Positions 1 to 10,834 of a stretch of 64,000 bases of DNA are shown here, in pieces. Source of the stretch: Halichoerus grypus (taxonomy: Eukaryota; Chordata; Mammalia; Carnivora; Phocidae); the NCBI RefSeq assembly GCF_964656455.1, contig NC_135726.1:27415168-27479167 (forward strand), in the 5' to 3' direction. Under the pieces are notes generated by a model, which did no database searches, had not been told where the DNA came from, and saw only the letters and a list, made by a program, of their open reading frames with translations. How positions within the stretch are numbered: position 1 is the first letter of the stretch; each line of letters opens with the position of its first letter. A program made the position numbers and the translations under genes.

Positions 1-544
1 GAACAAACCTAGCCTATTTCCTAAAGAGCTGGTGTAGTTTTAAAAAAATATATCAATACTTTTACCTACAAAATCTCAGTTTTGCCTGACATTTTTCTCC
101 AAAAATGTATCCTGTGGGAGTAAGAAAAGTGGAGGGGGGGGGGGAGGGTACACGGAAAAGAGAAGAAATGCTCTGGTATCTGATTTAACCATCTCAAACA
201 TCAAAGGCTTGACTTTTTCCCCCTCCTCAGTGTAACTAAATATGAGACACATAAGACTTTCCCGGGAAAAGTCTACATATAACCTTCATTTAAGATTTCC
301 TGCCCCAGTATATAATTAGGAATTTTCATTCTAAAATGGCACACCTATTTCCTCGGAGAACTCAGCTCTCTTTGAATAAAAAAGGCGACGTAACCTTTGG
401 GGGATTCAGTATATATTTTTAAACTTCTTATTAAATCAACCTAATTTATGGGGCATGTTCGGGGAAAAGCAGGTAAGGAGCTGCCTTGGTGGATGCAAAG
501 TTAATTTGCAGGCTCTTTCCACCCACTTCCCCGAGCCTTTCCGA

Positions 545-745
545 GTGCCTTCGGCCCCCTCCGAAGCAGCTCGATTCTCTCCTCCGGGGCCCCGACTCCG
601 TTCCGAACACTGCCGAGTCCCTCCGAGCCCCGCGCCCAGTCCGCACCGAGCCGAGCCGAGCCGAGCGCCACCGAGCTGAGCCCCATCGACTTTTCCGGCC
701 TCAGCTGGGCGCTGTCCACCACTCGCAACGCCTGAAACCTCACCC
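545..745. promoter_or_regulatory. GC-rich, CpG-containing patch in GNAO1 intron 1
   Basis: About 200 bp rich in CCGAG and TCCGA units, with many CpG dinucleotides, lie in otherwise average intronic sequence. A short GAGCC/CCGAG tandem run lies near 645-668. It could be an intronic CpG island or enhancer, a minor alternative promoter, or simply a small degenerate tandem repeat. No open chromatin data can be inferred from sequence. Confidence 0.45.
708..717. promoter_or_regulatory. REST/NRSF (RE1) right half-site
   Basis: GGCGCTGTCC is a perfect 10/10 reverse-complement match to the right half of the RE1 consensus (GGACAGCGCC). A degenerate left half (CTGAA) follows at 732-736, with a spacer about 8 bp wider than canonical. 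GNAO1 is a neuronal gene, so a REST site would fit, but a 10-mer also occurs by chance. Confidence 0.35.
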
Positions 746-2033
746 AGCCCCGGTGGCTGGGGCTTCCACCTGGCTTTGAGGCCGCCACTGCAGATTACAG
801 ACTTCTGAAGTTTTAAAACATCCTCCTCTGGGAGAGAGGGGTGGCGCTGCTTGCATTTACCGACCTGCAAGGGCTCCAGGCAGATGCAACATGCACCTTG
901 TTGCAAAGAGCAATTCCCCAGGCCCCGCCTCCCCATCCATTTGGGCTGCACAAGCTCCAGAGAAGCCCCAGGCCAAATTACCCGTGGCTCAGAGGGGTAC
1001 GGAGAGCCAAGGGGACCTCTGCAAAGAAAGCCCAAGGGAGCTCTCGAACGAAAATAAGAATATGTCAAGCAGACGTGGGGAAATTGTCTCCGAGTCGCTA
1101 CTCCCTACCATCATGGCGCCGCCTAGAACCCGCTTGTCATGCCTGTTACACATGCAAAATTTTTTGCATCTTGGGTCTGAAACCGCAAGCATGCTTCGTC
1201 TCCCACCCACCTTTCCGCGAAAGGGGTTTTTATTTTCCATTGTTTTCCTACGGGATGCAATTACTTCAGCTATTCTGTCAAGTTGAAAAATAATCATTTT
1301 TGTTTACTGCACAGCAACCCCTAATTAGGAGCTGTGTGTGCACGAAGGTGTCACAGCAAAGCGACGTGGAATCCTCGCTAAACGGTCTTAACGAACTCCT
1401 CTGTCCCGAACTGACAGGCCAACGGAAGCAGCAGGGCCAGGAGGCCCTGAGGGTGCACACCCCTTCCCCGCAGGTCACCCCCTCCCAAGCAAAGCCGCCT
1501 GTGGGCTCACCAGGAATTGCCAAGTGGATGGGGCAAGAAGCAAGCCGTGAGAGTGGGAAGGAGGGGCGAGGCTCCTTACTGAGAAAGTGTGGAAGGGAAG
1601 GAATATCCCATTTTGTTTTAATTTTCAACCATCACTCAAATCCACCCCCAGTTAATTAGGAGGGGAAAATGATATCTAAGGCAGAAGGGGGCGGTGGCAA
1701 GTGGGGCCTGAAATCCGCATTGTGGGTAGATTACAAGGAAGATGGCCTATGCAGAGTGTAAATAAATACATTGATAAAGGCCACAGAGTGAAGGAAAACG
1801 GCCCCTGTCAGGAGAGCAAACGCTGGGGAGAGGGGGGGCAGGCGGGGGGGGGGGGAAGCAAGGGACGGGCATTCAGCCTCAACCAGCGTCCCCCTTCCAC
1901 CTCTGCCTTGGATACAGCTGTGCCAGTCACACCTGCTTGGAAACCCACCCCCTCCCCTACCACATACCCCTTCCCCTAACCCTAGTCTTTTTCTGGGTGA
2001 TGGGGGTGGGGGAGCAGAAACAACAACCTCCAA

Positions 2034-2060
2034 TTCAGCACCAAAACCCTGAACAGCAGA
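2034..2060. promoter_or_regulatory. Split (non-canonical) RE1-like motif
   Basis: TTCAGCACC, a perfect RE1 left half, lies at 2034-2042. After an 8-bp spacer comes GAACAGCAGA at 2051-2060, which keeps the G.ACAGC core of the right half. The canonical spacer is 2 bp; REST is known to tolerate expanded spacing in left/right half-site pairs. Function is inferred from the motif and from the neuronal nature of GNAO1. Confidence 0.4.
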
Positions 2061-2365
2061 CACTTGATCCTCCACCCCAGTCTAGGGCTGGGTCCCCTCC
2101 ATGTTTTAGCCAAGTTCAAAATCACTGCCCCAGGAGAAGAGCAGTGGCAAGTGGGATTAAGGATGTGGAATGGGGGGGGGCGCGGGGGAGGAGGAGAGAG
2201 AAATACAGAATGAAACGAGACACAGAGACAGAAATGGAGGTAGTGATACACCCAAGGAGCAAGAGTAATGATCATAATCATGCCAATAGTGTGATGTTCT
2301 GATCAATATGGCGGACACTGTCATTCATACAACTACAGGCGCTTCACTTCCCTCCCCGCCCCCGC

Positions 2366-2382
2366 AAAAAAAAAAAAAAAAA
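2366..2382. repeat. Poly-A run in GNAO1 intron 1
   Basis: Seventeen consecutive A bases follow a C-rich stretch. There is no recognisable SINE body upstream, so this is treated as a mononucleotide repeat. Confidence 0.9.
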
Positions 2383-2452
2383 CACCCACCAGGGAGTTGG
2401 GGTGGAGGACCCAGAACCAACGTAGGGCGTGGGGGAGGGGAGTCAAATCCAG

Positions 2453-2482
2453 GTGTGTGTGTGTGTGTGCATGTGTGTGTGC
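2453..2482. repeat. (TG)n microsatellite
   Basis: A TG dinucleotide tract interrupted once by CA (…GTGCATGTG…). It lies inside GNAO1 intron 1 and is likely to be length-polymorphic. Confidence 0.92.
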
Positions 2483-2663
2483 GAATCAGAAACCAGGCCT
2501 GGAAAGCAATGTGGAATGAGCAAGATAATACAAATGACAAAAAATTAATAAAAGTACAAATCCCAACGCCACAGGGACTTACTTCATCTGCTTCACAATG
2601 GTGCTTTTTCCTGATTCTCCAGCCCCTGTTGGGACAGACAGGGGGAAAAACTGGTGAGTGTCA

Positions 2664-3143
<480 letters not shown>

Positions 3144-3393
3144 CTAACAAGATTCCAGCAGCGGAGACTCGCGGCAGCTGGCGGGCTCTAGGGGTGTCGA
3201 GGCGAAGGTGGCCGGGGTCTGGGGCTCCGGGGCCGAGGGAGGAGGCGCCCGCGGTCCGAGGAGGCGCGGGCTGCAGGCACTGAGGCTTGTGCACGACCCA
3301 AAATAAATAAAATAATAGTTGAGGCAGGAGCCGCAGCCGGAGCCGGCGGAGGGTGGGGTGGGGGGCAGGGTGGGTCCTTCTGCCGCTGCTGCC

Positions 3394-3418
3394 GGAGGAG
3401 GAGGAGGCGGCGGCGGCG
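3394..3418. repeat. GGA/CGG trinucleotide tract in the GNAO1 leader
   Basis: Four or five GGA units pass directly into four CGG/GGC units. On the gene strand this reads as CCG repeats followed by CCT repeats. It is short, but it lies in the probable 5' leader. Confidence 0.85.
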
Positions 3419-3451
3419 CGGGGTGTGGAGGGAGTGAGTGAGGGGGTGCTG

Positions 3452-3466
3452 CTAGTGCATGTGCAT
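3452..3466 (-). other. Putative minimal upstream ORF (Met-His-Met-His-stop)
   Basis: On the minus strand the sequence reads ATG CAC ATG CAC TAG, two in-frame ATGs in a four-codon frame. A G lies at position -3 of the first ATG. It would be a uORF of GNAO1 only if transcription starts upstream of 3466, which is likely but not shown here. Confidence 0.4.
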
Positions 3467-3566
3467 CGCGGGTCCTCAGCCGTCGGTGCGTCCGCGGCGC
3501 CTTCGCCGACCCCTGCGCGCAGGGCAGGGCTGGGCAGGGGGCCGGGCTGGGCCGGGGGGCAGGTCT

Positions 3567-3605
3567 CTAGCGGGAGGCGGTGTCGCTGTCTCCCAAAGCT
3601 CGCAT
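3567..3605 (-). other. Putative 12-codon upstream ORF
   Basis: An ATG at 3605-3603 on the minus strand opens a short frame (M-R-A-L-G-D-S-D-T-A-S-R) closed by TAG at 3569-3567. Whether it is in the transcript depends on the unresolved start site. Confidence 0.3.
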
Positions 3606-3672
3606 CGCTTGGTGGAGCCTACCGGAGAGGGGAGAGCGCGAGGGAGCCGCGGGCAGCCGGGAGCTCGAGGGG

Positions 3673-3673
3673 G

Positions 3674-3704
<31 letters not shown>

Positions 3705-3705
3705 G
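3673..3705. repeat. (GA)n tract
   Basis: An almost pure GA dinucleotide run with one GGG interruption lies within the CpG island. On the gene strand it is a (CT)n pyrimidine tract, a common promoter-proximal feature able to bind GAGA-type or CT-binding factors. Confidence 0.9.
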
Positions 3706-3839
3706 GCTGGGAGGGAGGGGAGAAAAAAATGAAGGGAGAGCCAGCGAGCGCGCGCGCCACAGGCCGGGCGGGGGAGGGGGCGAGCGCAGCGCGCGAGTGC
3801 GCCAGCGGCTCTGCGCACCCCGCACCGCAAGCCGTCCGC

Positions 3840-3847
3840 TGACGTCA
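3840..3847. promoter_or_regulatory. Full cAMP response element (CRE palindrome)
   Basis: TGACGTCA is an exact consensus CREB/ATF site containing a CpG, inside the CpG island about 875 bp upstream of the GNAO1 ATG. Because it is palindromic its strand is not informative. A full CRE in a CpG island close to a start site is the context in which CREB binding is usually seen; regulation here is inferred. Confidence 0.7.
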
Positions 3848-3880
3848 GCAGGGCCGCGCGCCGGGCCCCCGGGACGGGGA

Positions 3881-3889
3881 GGGGCGGGG
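3881..3889. promoter_or_regulatory. GC box (Sp1/KLF)
   Basis: GGGGCGGGG matches the Sp1 consensus, 34 bp from the CRE. A second box, GGGGGCGGAG, lies at about 4019-4028. Confidence 0.6.
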
Positions 3890-3930
3890 GACAGGGGAGG
3901 CGCGCGCGCTGGGGCCCGCGTCAGCTGGCG

Positions 3931-3956
3931 GCGGCGCGCGCGCGCGCGCGGCGCGG
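3931..3956. repeat. (CG)n alternating purine-pyrimidine run
   Basis: A 26-bp stretch made almost only of alternating C and G lies in the promoter island. Such runs can adopt Z-DNA under negative supercoiling; that is inference from sequence. Confidence 0.85.
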
Positions 3957-4340
3957 CCTCCCCTCCCCCAGCGCCCCCCAGCCTGCGGCTCCCCGAGGTG
4001 GGCGCGTGCGGGCCTGGCGGGGGCGGAGCCTGGGGCCGGGCGCGCGCCGGGGCGTCCCTCCCCGCCCCCGCCCCCGCCTGGCGCGCTGGCAGCGCGGACC
4101 TCCTGGTCAATGGGAGCGCGGGACTGGGCCGCCCGCGCGGCGGTCAGGTGGGCCCCCCAGCTAGAGCTCCGCGCCGCTTCGTTCGCACTCCCGCTTCCGC
4201 TCCATCTTGGCTCCAGCAGCTCGGCTTCTTGGTTACTCTCCAGCTGCCGGGGCCGTGGCAGCCGGGACCAAGTGACCTCAGCGAACGCGAGGAGACAGTG
4301 GGTCTGAGTAAACTCGCGTTCCCGAGAATTTGCTTGGGGC

Positions 4341-5850
4341 GTGGGGGCAGATGCGGATTGTCCGCTTCCTGCGACCCACAAACATTAATTGAGCACCTAG
4401 TATGTGAGGGAGGAAGCTGTGAGGAGAGGAACACAGCAGGATGAGACAAAGCCAGGGCCTGGTCTCAAGGAGCCTCTGCTTCCCTGTGCCGTCGCGGACC
4501 CTGCTCCGAAATTCCCGGCCATAGGTATCAGCGCAGGAGACAAGTCCCACCCTGGGAAGCTTTCTGGTTGGGAGGGACAGGTTTTCATGAGCTCCTAGCA
4601 CATGCTTACGTTCAACACAGTTTAAACGCTTTTGCTCATTTTGAACGGTTTAGCTTGGTTGAAATCTTTGCATTTAATTCCCTTGTCCTGCCCCTTACCC
4701 AAAACACAAATACGTAAAATGAATTTTAAATAGATTTTTGGTGAGAAGGTATTTTCTTCCTTTCGTCAATTTTTTAAAAACACTTCCCCTGCCCCCATCT
4801 CTTTTTCAAATGAAGACCCAGAAACCCGGGTCAGTTATTTAGCATACGGCTAATCAAATACCGAGGAAACACGTATACATTTGCCAAAAATCAGGCATGT
4901 TCTGGGTGGTCGGTCTCTGAGATTTTGAAGAAACTAGTTCTCACTGCACAAAATGGTTTTACAGTCAGTTCCAGCAGACAGCCCCAGGGGCCCTCCTAGA
5001 GAAAGGGGCCAATAGGAAAGGTTGCATGGGGATAGGACAGGCAAGAGGCCAGTAGAAAACGTTTTTTTTCTAACAGTTGGGCACTTCTGTGGCTCTGAAA
5101 GCAAACTTGTTTGTTTCATTTCAACAATAGAAAAAAGCATCCCTGTTTTGGAAATGTTACCCAGCATAAAAATATATTTGCTATGGGGGTTGGGGCGGGG
5201 GGAACGCAGTTAAGGCCCACCCAGAAGAAAACATTTTTTCCCTTGAATTTTTTAATGTGTTGTCTTTTTCTATAAATAGCTATGTCAAAAGTTGTGTGTA
5301 ATGCAATTTGAATATTTAAATTTGAATCACATTTTATGTATTCTAGGAAACTGACAAAGGGCTCCTAAAGAATTTGTTTTATAATCGCTACCTCCCCCGA
5401 CCCCAGCCTCCTTTGGTGTATCTCTGGGGAGGGGAGCTTAAGGGATAAATCTGGTTTGCTTAAAATCAGTATGTCACTAAAAATCAGCCTTCCAAATCCA
5501 AAACAGAGCTTAGGTACCCAACATTCTATAGAATCTATTATTTCCTCTACAGGTTGCTAGGATGATTATGCAGATCCATCTGATACAGGGAAAAAACTCA
5601 GCAACTTCACCCAGATTCTGCTATCCCTACAAGGCTGCATCTGAAAGACCAAAGAGGTAAGAATATAACCATTTCTTTAAAGATGATGGGTCAATCTTAC
5701 ATCTTAATACTCTTTCACATCAAGTCGTTTTTAAGATGTTAGGCTGTTGGGGAATTGTGGCTTGTATGGTTAAATCAAACTATCCTTGCTTTTAGTTATA
5801 TTTATTCCTTCTTGGTATCACATCTAGTGTGGTGAGGCACAGACCTGGTT
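4341..5850. other. Single-copy upstream sequence, no gene seen
   Basis: A/T-rich non-repetitive DNA directly upstream of the GNAO1 CpG island. No reliable exon or full repeat is visible. A short (TTTTG)n run follows at about 5852-5870. Confidence 0.6.
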
Positions 5851-5879
5851 TTGTTTTTGTTTTTGTTTTTTGGTGTGTG

Positions 5880-6290
5880 TGTTTTATTTACTCTGTACTT
5901 ACTAAGCAGCTATCTACCTTGCACCAGGTGAAGTTCTAGGCAGTATAGATGTTGTATTTCAGGTTTGTCTACCCTGTTTTCCTTTTCTGGGTCACTTTGC
6001 ATCTTTATAACTGGGCTTTATAAAACAACTAATAATAATCCACTTCATCTGTATAGTGCTTTACAGCTCATGGAGCACTTTCGTAAAACTTATCTCTTAG
6101 GATCCTCCCATGTAAACCTCAGTTGGGCACTGCGCTCTGGGGAATGTCATGGCGGAGTGGAAAGAGCCAGGGCTATGAATCCAGATCAGCCTGGGTATCC
6201 ATTTTACAGTTGAGAAAACTGAGCCTCTGAAGGGGCAAATAACTTGTTCAAGGTTAGGCCATCATTAAGTAATAAACCGGAGCTCCTTTT
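5880..6290 (+). repeat. MIR SINE and flanking ancient repeat fragments
   Basis: The stretch ATTTTACAGTTGAGAAAACTG at about 6200, followed by ACTTGTTCAAGG, is the typical MIR core, and TTTACAGCTCATGGAGCAC near 6061 is also MIR-like. The part between (about 6128-6195) also resembles MIR. It is heavily diverged, as expected for mammalian-wide repeats. Confidence 0.65.
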
Positions 6291-6892
6291 ATAGGTTCAT
6301 GGACTATTTGGGCAATAATATGTTATATAAATATATAAAGCATACTTTTTAGACTCTGAGAAAGCTCATAGCCCCAGAACCCACACATATCTACCCCCCC
6401 AAAGGAAGATGAAAACATCCCAGTTCTCTGTGCGTTATTAGTAATTAGATAATACCTCGTGTTTAATTTTTCCACAATTAATTCCTGTGGGAATGGGTAA
6501 ATTACAATCCTAACATCAGGAGTGATCAAGGACAGATTCCATTTGCTTTTGTTTTGCATGATCACCAGAATTATGTTTCTCTGATTATTGCTTTTGGCCA
6601 GAGAATCATGCGCGTTACCCAACCCTCAGTCAACTATCCCCCTGCCATATATGCCCGCTGTTCAGCATATTTTGAGTTTTAAAAGTAGGTAATTAGAATG
6701 TTCTATACACTCTCTAAAAGAGGCAACAGCAAAAGCCTACATGAAGTTGCCTTTTTACTACATGTGGCTCCTAATGCTGGAGGACAGTAATTTATGACAC
6801 ACGCAAGATTCCCCTGTTCTGACTTACAGAATGTGGGCTCTGATTAGATGAGCTGAATTTCCCTATTTCTTCCCATTTGTGATTACTTTAAT
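6291..6892. other. Single-copy sequence, homeodomain-type motifs
   Basis: No gene is visible. The sequence has several TAATTA/ATTAAT motifs (for example 6440-6485 and 6888-6895) and no recognised repeat, so a conserved non-coding element is possible. Confidence 0.4.
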
Positions 6893-7659
6893 TAAATACG
6901 CATATATTGCTCTCCATATTCAGGTATTTGTAAGCAGTATTGAATTTTATCTCGTGTTCATTAATCTTTAAAGTCCCAAAAACGTGGTAATATTTGCATT
7001 GTTAAAAATTACTGAGCAAATGTCTACACTAGGCAGAGTATTTTCTTTTCTTTTTCTGTGTAGTTTGATTCATGATAGACTAGAGAATTTTTACAGGGTA
7101 AAACTACTCATGAAAGTAATATGTACAGCAGTACCTGTTCACATATATGTAATATGCACACATGCATAGCCAGCCTCAGCGATGTGTATGTTACTACTCA
7201 TAGGGTATGAGCTACAGTCCAGTTTAATGTCAGTTTTATAAACGGTCTTTTAGTGGACCAAACAAATATAAGGTAAATCCTTTACCTATTTTTTGAAAAA
7301 CTTAAATTTGTTTAAGATATTTATTTGAAGGACTTACTTAGTATGTAAAAATGATTATCTTAACTTGCTATACCAGCCTACAAATTTTTTTTTTAATGTG
7401 AATTTTTCTCCTTCATTTTTAAGAGTAGAAATGTGGAAAAGCAAGTTTGATATTTTTGTAAGATAATTTATTTGGGGATTCAAATTCCCTGTTAGACAAT
7501 CATGACCTTTTCCCCTTGTGTTTTTATATATAAGTAAGCCGTCTTTCATTTGTTTAGTGATTGTTAAGATGTGCTAGAATGTAGATGCCTCGTCCAGCTG
7601 TCTGAAACAAAATAAAAAACTAAAAGTTAAAAAATAAATAAATAAATACGCATATATTG
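6893..7659 (+). mobile_element. Probable retrocopy of an mRNA 3' end, with 17-bp target-site duplication
   Basis: The 17-mer TAAATACGCATATATTG occurs perfectly at 6893-6909 and again at 7643-7659. The 733 bp between end in AATAAA at 7611-7616, then about 14 nt later an A-rich tail (AAAAAATAAATAAATAAA) that abuts the second copy. The 5' flank TT|AAAT resembles the L1 endonuclease target TT|AAAA. These are the marks of L1-mediated retroposition of a polyadenylated transcript. The insert has no long open frame and matches no SINE or LINE I know, so it is most likely a 5'-truncated copy of a 3' untranslated region; the parent gene is not recognised. Confidence 0.65.
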
Positions 7660-7749
7660 ATAACCTACTGTGTTTAATATATTGATTTAGATTCAAAGGA
7701 AAGTTTAGGTAGGTATAAGCTTGGATTCTTGAAACCCAAGGACTGTTTT

Positions 7750-7885
7750 TTCAAAACCATTCACATCAGAATTAGCTGGGGTGCTACTTAAAATTCAGTT
7801 ACCCATCTTAATTCTATGGAGTCAGACTCCTCTGCAATCTGCATTGATAGCTGCCCCCCAGGTGATTTTTCTGTACACAAAGTGT
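7750..7885 (+). mobile_element. MER5-like DNA transposon fragment
   Basis: The sequence CATCAGAATTAGCTGGGGTGC, followed by GTCAGACTCCTCTGCAATCTGCAT and CAGGTGATTTTTCTG, follows the MER5A (hAT-Charlie) consensus order in diverged form. Confidence 0.55.
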
Positions 7886-8424
7886 TAGATCTTATACATT
7901 ATACAGAATCTGTATGTGGCAATTAATTCTGCTAGGAGCTTACTTTTTTAAAGTTCAAATATCTCACATGTTTCTGAATTCAACTTTATGTTTACTAGTT
8001 TTTTATATTTTTTGTCAAAGGAAAATATAAAAATTGCTATTCCTTAGAACACCACTGTCATGGGAAGAAAATAGGCTAAAACGTGTGGTTCATGAACTAA
8101 ATGAATCCATACTAAATGTCAAGTGAATTAGGCATTTTAGGGAGAATCATGGATCAGTAGAGATTTTAAGTTTCCCCACTAAGGGTTTCTATTATGAAAT
8201 TGATAGCTCACAATCTAACTTAGTGGTCAGTATAATTTAGAAAAATGTTTGGGTCAGGCTAAGAGATGACTTAGTGTTTTCTGATAGATATCTGGCATTA
8301 ATCAAGGAAGATGCTTTTTTTCCCTCAAATTTCTGTTTATGTCCCTAGAAGACAGCGCCCCCCCCATTTAGTCCATATTCAACACGTCTCTGATATTATT
8401 TTGAGCACCTCTCTCAGACCTACT

Positions 8425-8620
8425 GGAGCAAGGGTTCTCAAATGTTAAATGGTGTTAAGAATTACCTGGGATGCTTTAAAAAATGTGGATTCCTGGGTCC
8501 CATCCCTAAACTTTCTGAATCAGTAAGTCTGAGATGGGGCCTGGAAATGTTCATTTTTACAATCATACCTTCTCCCCTAAGTGATACTGATGCACTTTGG
8601 GAAACACATCACTGGAAACA
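8425..8620 (+). mobile_element. MER5A-like hAT-Charlie fragment
   Basis: GGTTCTCAAATGTTA, then ATTACCTGGGATGCTTTAAAA, then TTTCTGAATCAGTAAGTCTG and GGGGCCTGGAAATG match the MER5A consensus in order over nearly its full length. Confidence 0.75.
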
Positions 8621-10800
8621 CATCAACTCCTTTGAGGCAAGGGAGTTGTCCTATCACTTTGTGTATGTCCCAAAAGGTCAAGCATGGCCCACTGTCCACA
8701 GGTCATCAGTCTTAATACTTGTAAACTACATTCACCTATCTATAGGCAAGGGTTAAATCAGATCATTTATCAAAGTTCTCCCCAGCTCTGAGACTTTTTG
8801 ATTTTTCTAATAGAAATTTTGTGACTTGATGATTTGGGAAGATTTTTAAGATTGAGTAAGTTCAGAAAGACAGTGGCTTTTTTTTCAAGTCAGGTTCTGA
8901 AAACTGAAATGATACTGACTTTAAATAAACAAATGGGAGATTTATTGGCATTTGGGAACTGGTGAGAAGAGAGCATATGCCAAATGTTTTTGAAGTCCCC
9001 ATCAGAAAATTCTTAGCTAAATTTTGTGTCTTGTTTGTTATTTTGTTGAGTTCATGAAAAAAAAAAGTAGTTTCTTTATTTATAATTGTTAGAAATAAAA
9101 GATGCCATGGGAAGAAATAAAAGTTTTGTGTATTTTTAAATGAAGGGACTTGCATGAAGGAGCAGATTAAGGCTTGTAGGTAATTGAATTGAGCTCTTAA
9201 GTTATTGAAATCCATTATGTGGTCACTCCTGAGAACATTATTTGTTGAGTGTACTTTGATGGTTCAAGAACCCCAAAGAGGGTGTGCTTTGTGATTTTTC
9301 TCAATTTAGGATAGCAAGAGAATCCTCCAGGGATGCATTTGGCTCAGTCTGAGTGGAAAGTTTGAGGGGGTAGGACTAGTGCTTTCACACTGAGAAGATT
9401 GACCAAGAGCTGAAATTGAAGTTGGAAGCTTGGCTTATTATGAAGGCATCACCTACCAGCCATGGTCTGTGTTAGAATTTTCTTGGAAAAATTTTTTTTT
9501 AGAGATCAAGATTCTTATTTGTTATGATGGGAATAATAGTACTTTACAACCTCCCTGGGCTGAAGTTGACAAATAAGATTAGCAGGTACGTGTTTGTAAA
9601 GTATTTATTTAATACTTACTAAGTCCTCCAGAAGACAGGAGATTTCCTGACACAAAGATTTCTTGCATTATTTATCATATTTTCTATCTCCGTAGAGCCT
9701 TTCATGCATGCAGCTCCAACACATTTTAGACATTATCTCATTAGTCTTCTGTAAGCTTCAAGGTCCAAAGAATTATCATCACATTGCTCTCTACAAATAG
9801 AAATGTTTTTCTTTGTTCCTGTCAGTTGTATTTGTGAAAGGAAAAAGTAGGTGAATTTTTAACTGAGTCCAGTTAATCCCAGTTTGAACTGGCTATAACA
9901 AGTATGACTAGGGGGATGGGAGGGGGGCATTAATTAATTCAAATTTATTAGAAGTGGGTTGAGGGTAGAAGTAGGTTGGCTAGACTGATTTAATTTTGTG
10001 ACCTGTCTCATCCTCTACATGTGATTTGGGGTGTTCCCGAAGCCTGCCAAATACCAAGAACATGCTGTTCCAGTGGGGTAACATCTTCTTCAGTTGAGCC
10101 GACATTTGGGCATGCTGTCTGTTCCCCAAAGGCCTGAAAAATCCTGACCTCTGTGACAGTGAAAAAACATTTTAATGAAATTCCTATGTGTGTGATAGGG
10201 GCACATTTATAAAATTGAAGAAGGGCAATTCAGAAAGAGACACATTTTTAACCAGACACCTATCCCAGAGGACTTTTAGCTAGAATCATTCAGAGCTTGA
10301 CGTAGAAGGAAAAGAACTGAACTGATTTTCCTCTCAAGCTGTCCCTGTCGTCTGCTGCCTCTCCCCATGGCCACTGTAGCTTTCGGAGAGGGCTAAGAGG
10401 AGAAGAAAGAAAAAGGAGGAGGAAGACCCTGAATTAGTTATATCCATTACAAATTAAAAACAGTGCTGTTCCTAATGACCAAAGAGAGGACACATACAGA
10501 TCTCAGTAAAAACACTGAATGCAGTAGTTTAAAATGACCAAAATTAATGAGGTAGATGCCCAAAAGCAATCTTAAAAAAAAAAAAAATAATGGTGCGATC
10601 TCAGATTAAGAGGTGAGATGAATGGGGCATGGAAAGAACTGGTTAGTTTGATCATCCTTTCTTTTGATTCTACCACCTCTGCTTCTGTTCTAGGAAAGAA
10701 GGGACACCAATCATTTCTCCTTCTGTTTTGCCTCTCCCACCTCTGCTCCACTCCTCTACTTGGCTTTATCCGCCCCCCCAAACATTTCTCCAACAAGAAA
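8621..10800. other. Single-copy intergenic sequence, no gene seen
   Basis: No convincing exon or young repeat. A 15-A run lies at about 10574-10588 and a purine-rich tract at about 10390-10430. A weak MIR-like segment may exist around 9685-9780. Confidence 0.5.
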
Positions 10801-10834
10801 ATAGTGATAAGAAAGACTGCCTCCGTCATTGCCT

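Noticed and set aside
436..1068. A 210-codon open frame on the minus strand in intron 1
   Set aside because: Composition follows the GC-rich patch. There is no recognisable domain, and overlapping frames on both strands are equally open.
3299..3318. TATA-box reading of the A/T-rich island in the leader
   Set aside because: It is TATA-like only loosely (TATTATTTTATTTATTTT) and lies in a region more likely to be transcribed leader. Recorded as possible in the leader entry but not called as a TATA box.
3353..4444. A 363-codon open frame on the plus strand
   Set aside because: It lies in the CpG island, is made of low-complexity Ala/Arg/Gly/Pro sequence, opens on a non-ATG-type start, and has no domain. 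GC-rich DNA has few stops, so long chance frames are expected.
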